From JBNKHH01 sp050290245 (GTDB lineage: Bacteria > Pseudomonadota > Alphaproteobacteria > Rhodobacterales > Rhodobacteraceae): a stretch of 8,640 bases of DNA. The first letter of the stretch is position 1. Every line of letters begins with the position of its first letter. The translations under genes were made by a program, and so were the position numbers. The DNA lies in assembly GCA_050290245.1 (NCBI GenBank), contig JBNKHH010000017.1, positions 1 to 8,640 on the forward strand. Direction: 5' to 3'. The notes under the pieces were generated by a model, which worked only from the letters and a program-made list of their open reading frames with translations, did not search any database and was not told the DNA's origin. Below, piece after piece: positions 6,456 through 8,640 of the stretch.

Positions 6456-7658
6456 CTACCTCAGGGACGCGCAGAAATCCTGGATGCGGGTGCAAGCCTC
6501 GGTCAGAACCTCATCCGAGGTCGCATAGCTGACGCGAAAATTCGGAGAAAGCCCGAAGGCCGCACCAAAGACCACGGCCACGCCTGTTTCTTCCAGAAGC
6601 GCGCGGGAAAAATCCTCGTCGTTCGTGATCGGCGTGCCGCCTTTCGACGTCTTGCCGATGCACCCCGCGATCGAGGGATAGACATAGAACGCCCCGTCCG
6701 GAACCGGGCAGTCGATGCCCTCGGCCGCGTTCAGACCCGCCACCACAAGGTCACGACGGCGCAGGAAGACAGCCGAACTTTCGGCGATGTAGTCTTGCGG
6801 CCCGTTTAATGCGGCGATGGCTGCATACTGGCTGATCGAGCAGGGGTTCGAGGTCGACTGCGACTGGATCTTGCGGATCGCGTCGATCAAAGGCTTCGGG
6901 CCGCCCGCGTAACCGATTCGCCAGCCAGTCATGGCATAGGCTTTCGAGACCCCGTTGACCGTCAGCGTACGGTCGTAGAGGGACGGCGCCACTTGTGCCG
7001 GGGTCTTGAACTCGAACCCGGGGAAGGCGATATGTTCGTACATGTCGTCGGTCATCACCCAAACGTGGGGGTGACGTTCCAGAACATCGGTCAGGCGTTT
7101 TAGCTGTTCGGGGGAATACCCGGCACCCGTCGGGTTCGACGGCGAATTGAAGATAAGCCATTTGGTTCTGGGCGTAATCGCTGCTTCCAGTTGTTCGGGT
7201 GTGATACGAAAGCCGGTCTGAAACGCGCCTTCGACCGCTACAGGTTCGCCGCCCGCCAGGCGCACCATGTCCGGATAACTCACCCAATAGGGCGCGGGGA
7301 TGATAACCTCGTCGCCGGGGTTCAATGTCGCCATCAATGCGTTATACAGAACCTGCTTGCCGCCCGTGCCGACGGTGATCTGGTTTGTCTCGTAGGTCAG
7401 CCCGTTGTCGCGTTTGAACTTGTCGACGATCGCCGCCTTGAGTTCGGGGATGCCGTCGACAGCCGTATAGCGCGTGTGACCTTGGTCGATCGCTCGTTTG
7501 CCGGCCTCGCGGATATGATCGGGCGTCGGAAAGTCCGGTTCGCCCGCGCCAAGTCCGATGACATCGCGCCCGGCGGCCTTCAATTCGGCTGCCAGCGTGG
7601 TCACCGCGATGGTGGGAGACGGTTTGACGCGGTCGAGTGTCGCAGAAAGGAAAGGCAT
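6456..7658 (-). CDS. aatA: Aspartate aminotransferase, class I PLP-dependent
   Basis: A 400-residue cytoplasmic aminotransferase of fold type I, subgroup I-gamma like the Thermus and Sinorhizobium AatA enzymes. It would interconvert aspartate plus 2-oxoglutarate with oxaloacetate plus glutamate; some members also act on prephenate or aromatic acids. Seen: GLGAGEPDFPTP (35-46), TGGKQVLYNAL (98-108) at the PLP phosphate site, Trp125 stacking on the ring, SNPTG with Asn175, Asp204 and Tyr207 in TDDMYEHI, and the Schiff-base Lys239 in SKAYAMTGWRIGY with Arg247. Arg375 in NFRVSYA binds the substrate alpha-carboxylate. All catalytic residues are present and the length is normal. The open frame continues upstream to 8063, but the homology begins at MPFLSATLDRVKPSP. 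The ATG at 7658 is preceded by GGTGA, and upstream sequence would run through the divergent regulator gene. It is transcribed away from the XRE-sdhE pair. Confidence 0.96.
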   Translation of the reverse strand: MPFLSATLDRVKPSPTIAVTTLAAELKAAGRDVIGLGAGEPDFPTPDHIREAGKRAIDQGHTRYTAVDGIPELKAAIVDKFKRDNGLTYETNQITVGTGGKQVLYNALMATLNPGDEVIIPAPYWVSYPDMVRLAGGEPVAVEGAFQTGFRITPEQLEAAITPRTKWLIFNSPSNPTGAGYSPEQLKRLTDVLERHPHVWVMTDDMYEHIAFPGFEFKTPAQVAPSLYDRTLTVNGVSKAYAMTGWRIGYAGGPKPLIDAIRKIQSQSTSNPCSISQYAAIAALNGPQDYIAESSAVFLRRRDLVVAGLNAAEGIDCPVPDGAFYVYPSIAGCIGKTSKGGTPITNDEDFSRALLEETGVAVVFGAAFGLSPNFRVSYATSDEVLTEACTRIQDFCASLR

Positions 7659-7726
7659 GGTCGTCACCGGAATGTAATTGACGCTAAGGCCACATAAAAG
7701 TTGACTGACATGCCCGCAACCCGATT

Positions 7727-7733
7727 GGACGGA
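7727..7733 (+). promoter_or_regulatory. Shine-Dalgarno-like site deciding the XRE start
   Basis: GGACGGA lies three bases before the ATG at 7737. The alternative in-frame starts, TTG 7701 (AAGG eleven bases away) and ATG 7710 (no purine-rich site), are weaker. On this basis 7737 is preferred. Confidence 0.5.
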
Positions 7734-7736
7734 TTG

Positions 7737-8129
7737 ATGGAAGAAACAGACGAAAAAAACTGGTACGCTGATGACGCCGCGACTTTCGGCGATCGGCTCG
7801 CCGCAGCCCGGGAAGGGCGTGGTATGAACCAAAAAGCCCTTGCGCGCCGGTTGGGCGTTGCCCTGAAGACGGTCGAAGGCTGGGAAAACGATCTGCGCGA
7901 GCCGCGCGCCAACAAGCTCCAGATGCTGGCAGGGGTGCTGAATGTCTCGCTGCCGTGGCTGCTCACCGGCGAGGGGCAGGGCGTTGAAGTCGACGCTGAC
8001 AGCGGTCCGGTCGCGATCTCCGATATCCTGACAGAGATGCGCCTTCTGCGCACGCAGATGCAAGGGGCCTCCGAAAAACTCGCCGTCCTGGAAAAAAATC
8101 TGAAGAAGGCAGTGAGTGAAGTCGCATGA
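7737..8129 (+). CDS. XRE-family helix-turn-helix regulator with C-terminal coiled coil
   Basis: A 130-residue DNA-binding protein (142 if started at the upstream TTG). Seen: a Cro/C1-type HTH at about residues 16-75. FGDRLAAAREGRGMNQKALA is helix 1-2, RRLGVALKTVEGWENDLREP the recognition helix region, and LQMLAGVLNVSLPWLLTGEG the closing helices. An acidic linker (81-94) follows, then a heptad-like helix ISDILTEMRLLRTQMQ through LAVLEKNLKKAV (94-127) that should dimerise as a coiled coil. No ligand domain is present. The stop overlaps the sdhE start by four bases (ATGA), so it is translationally coupled to a complex II maturation factor. Its targets are unknown; it may govern its own operon or the divergent aatA, whose start is 78 bp away, which is an inference. 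The start was chosen from the ribosome-binding site. Confidence 0.88.
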   Translation: MEETDEKNWYADDAATFGDRLAAAREGRGMNQKALARRLGVALKTVEGWENDLREPRANKLQMLAGVLNVSLPWLLTGEGQGVEVDADSGPVAISDILTEMRLLRTQMQGASEKLAVLEKNLKKAVSEVA

Positions 8130-8374
8130 GCGACGACAGGGATCATCGGCTGCGTCGCCTGAAAATCCGTTCGTGGCGGCGCGGCACCAAGGAAATGGAC
8201 CTCGTCCTAGGCCGATTCTGGGATGCCGAAGGCGAAGGTTTGGACGATGTGACCCTTGATCTCTACGAGGATCTGTTGGTCGAAAACGATCAGGATCTCT
8301 ATCAGTGGGTCAGCGGGCAGATTGCTCCGCCTGATCGTTTCGCTCCCCTGATCGAGCGATTGCGCATCGGCTGA
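8126..8374 (+). CDS. sdhE: Succinate dehydrogenase assembly factor 2 (FAD assembly factor SdhE)
   Basis: An 82-residue protein of the SdhE/Sdh5 (formerly DUF339, YgfY) family. It binds the flavoprotein subunit SdhA in the cytoplasm and promotes covalent FAD attachment, needed for complex II activity and also for fumarate reductase in some bacteria. Seen: RLKIRSWRRGTKEMD at residues 11-25 contains the defining RGxxE motif (Arg19, Gly20, Glu23). The helical bundle pattern follows, with LGRFWD, LDLYEDLLVENDQDLYQWVSG and a terminal APLIERLRIG helix. The length is normal for the family (about 80-95). The start ATG overlaps the stop of the XRE gene (ATGA), so translation is probably coupled. No sdh structural genes are in the window. 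A MarR-type gene follows 81 bp later with its own ribosome-binding site. Confidence 0.95.
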   Translation: MSDDRDHRLRRLKIRSWRRGTKEMDLVLGRFWDAEGEGLDDVTLDLYEDLLVENDQDLYQWVSGQIAPPDRFAPLIERLRIG

Positions 8375-8400
8375 TTTTCCGCGCCTTTTAACGGTATCTT

Positions 8401-8423
8401 GGGAAATTTGGTGGAATTCTCCC
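8401..8423. promoter_or_regulatory. Imperfect dyad upstream of the MarR-type gene (possible operator)
   Basis: GGGAAATTT (8401-8409) and AATTCTCCC (8415-8423) pair at 7 of 9 positions around a five-base centre, 33 bases before the MarR start. MarR-type regulators often bind such dyads in their own promoters, so autoregulation is conceivable. This is a motif observation only. Confidence 0.25.
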
Positions 8424-8455
8424 CTCCGAGCAGAGCGATCAGCCGGAGTCTTCGT

Positions 8456-8640
8456 ATGAGTATTCATCAGCCGCTTGCCCAGGATGGCACGCAAAGCTAC
8501 GCCAAGCAGTATCTGGAAAGCCTTTCCCTCGTTGAGCGCCTTCACAGGCTTCTTCTTGATGTGATCAAGGATGAATTCGAACGCCTCGGGGTTCTGGAAA
8601 TCAACGCGGTACAGGCCTTGTTGCTGTTCAACATCGCCGA
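8456..8640 (+). CDS. MarR-family winged-helix regulator, N-terminal part
   Basis: The first 61 codons of a gene that runs off the window. GGAG at 8445-8448 lies seven bases before the ATG, so the start is secure. Seen: a short flexible lead, then YAKQYLESLSLVERLHRLLL, a long dimerisation helix, followed by DVIKDEFERLGVLEINAVQA and LLLFNIAE, the helix pair that precedes the winged-helix domain of MarR proteins. The pattern resembles the alphaproteobacterial MarR/LdtR-like group I remember, in which LdtR controls cell-wall L,D-transpeptidase and osmotic-stress genes in Liberibacter and Sinorhizobium. The recognition helix and ligand-binding region are beyond the end, so the specific identity is left open. 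Confidence 0.72.
   Translation, partial: MSIHQPLAQDGTQSYAKQYLESLSLVERLHRLLLDVIKDEFERLGVLEINAVQALLLFNIA

Noticed and set aside
7678..7705. Repeated TTGAC (7678 and 7701) upstream of the XRE gene as a -35 element or operator
   Set aside because: No -10 element lies at a sensible distance from either copy, and a five-base direct repeat is too short to mean much.
7659..8063. N-terminal extension of the aminotransferase up to 8063
   Set aside because: The extension runs antisense through the XRE gene and has no aminotransferase similarity. The homology and ribosome-binding site both point to 7658.
1..8640. Defence island, mobile element, CRISPR array, tRNA or secondary-metabolism cluster
   Set aside because: No transposase, integrase, repeat-spacer array, tRNA cloverleaf or toxin-antitoxin pair was seen. 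The XRE gene is paired with sdhE rather than a toxin. The genes are of housekeeping type, so a new multi-gene system is not supported.

Overview
The window looks like ordinary chromosomal DNA from a GC-rich alphaproteobacterium, most likely a Rhodobacteraceae (Roseobacter-type) marine or soil bacterium. This rests on base composition and codon use, the gene repertoire (dut next to a membrane-anchored MoeB/ThiF protein, DUF1178, an AatA-type aspartate aminotransferase, SdhE downstream of an XRE regulator) and how closely several proteins resemble forms I remember from that family. No search could be run. I see no phage, plasmid, IS, CRISPR, tRNA or rRNA signal.

Left part (1-3712), all on the plus strand: the 3' end of dut (dUTPase), overlapped by one base by an E1-like ThiF/MoeB adenylyltransferase with an N-terminal membrane domain, then a Dcp-like M3 zinc peptidase. 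The 385-bp gap after the peptidase is not empty. It holds the wreck of an inositol-monophosphatase-family gene: an N-terminal scrap and the C-terminal 'NPWDH' region survive in different frames, the catalytic core is gone, and one in-frame TAG is present. A bulged long-arm inverted repeat lies within this remnant.

Middle part (3713-5970): a small DIPP-like Nudix hydrolase with a degenerate Nudix box and a DUF1178 zinc-ribbon protein (both plus). They face a flavin-reductase-like split-barrel protein on the minus strand, with only 6 bp between the convergent stops. A GNAT acetyltransferase starts divergently from the flavin reductase with GTG. The 85 bp after it contains two competing inverted repeats.

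Right part (5971-8640): on the minus strand, aatA (class I PLP aminotransferase, aspartate type) is followed by an unrecognised 138-residue conserved-looking protein. Divergent from aatA, on the plus strand, lie an XRE-family regulator with a C-terminal coiled coil and sdhE (succinate dehydrogenase flavinylation factor), overlapping by four bases. The window ends in the N-terminus of a MarR-type regulator. The genes are mainly housekeeping and general metabolism: nucleotide-pool sanitation (Dut, possibly Nudix), sulfur/cofactor activation, peptide turnover, amino-acid transamination, and respiratory complex II maturation. I found no convincing novel multi-gene system. The observations most worth following are the IMPase pseudogene, the membrane-anchored E1 enzyme, the XRE-SdhE coupling and the short inverted repeats.
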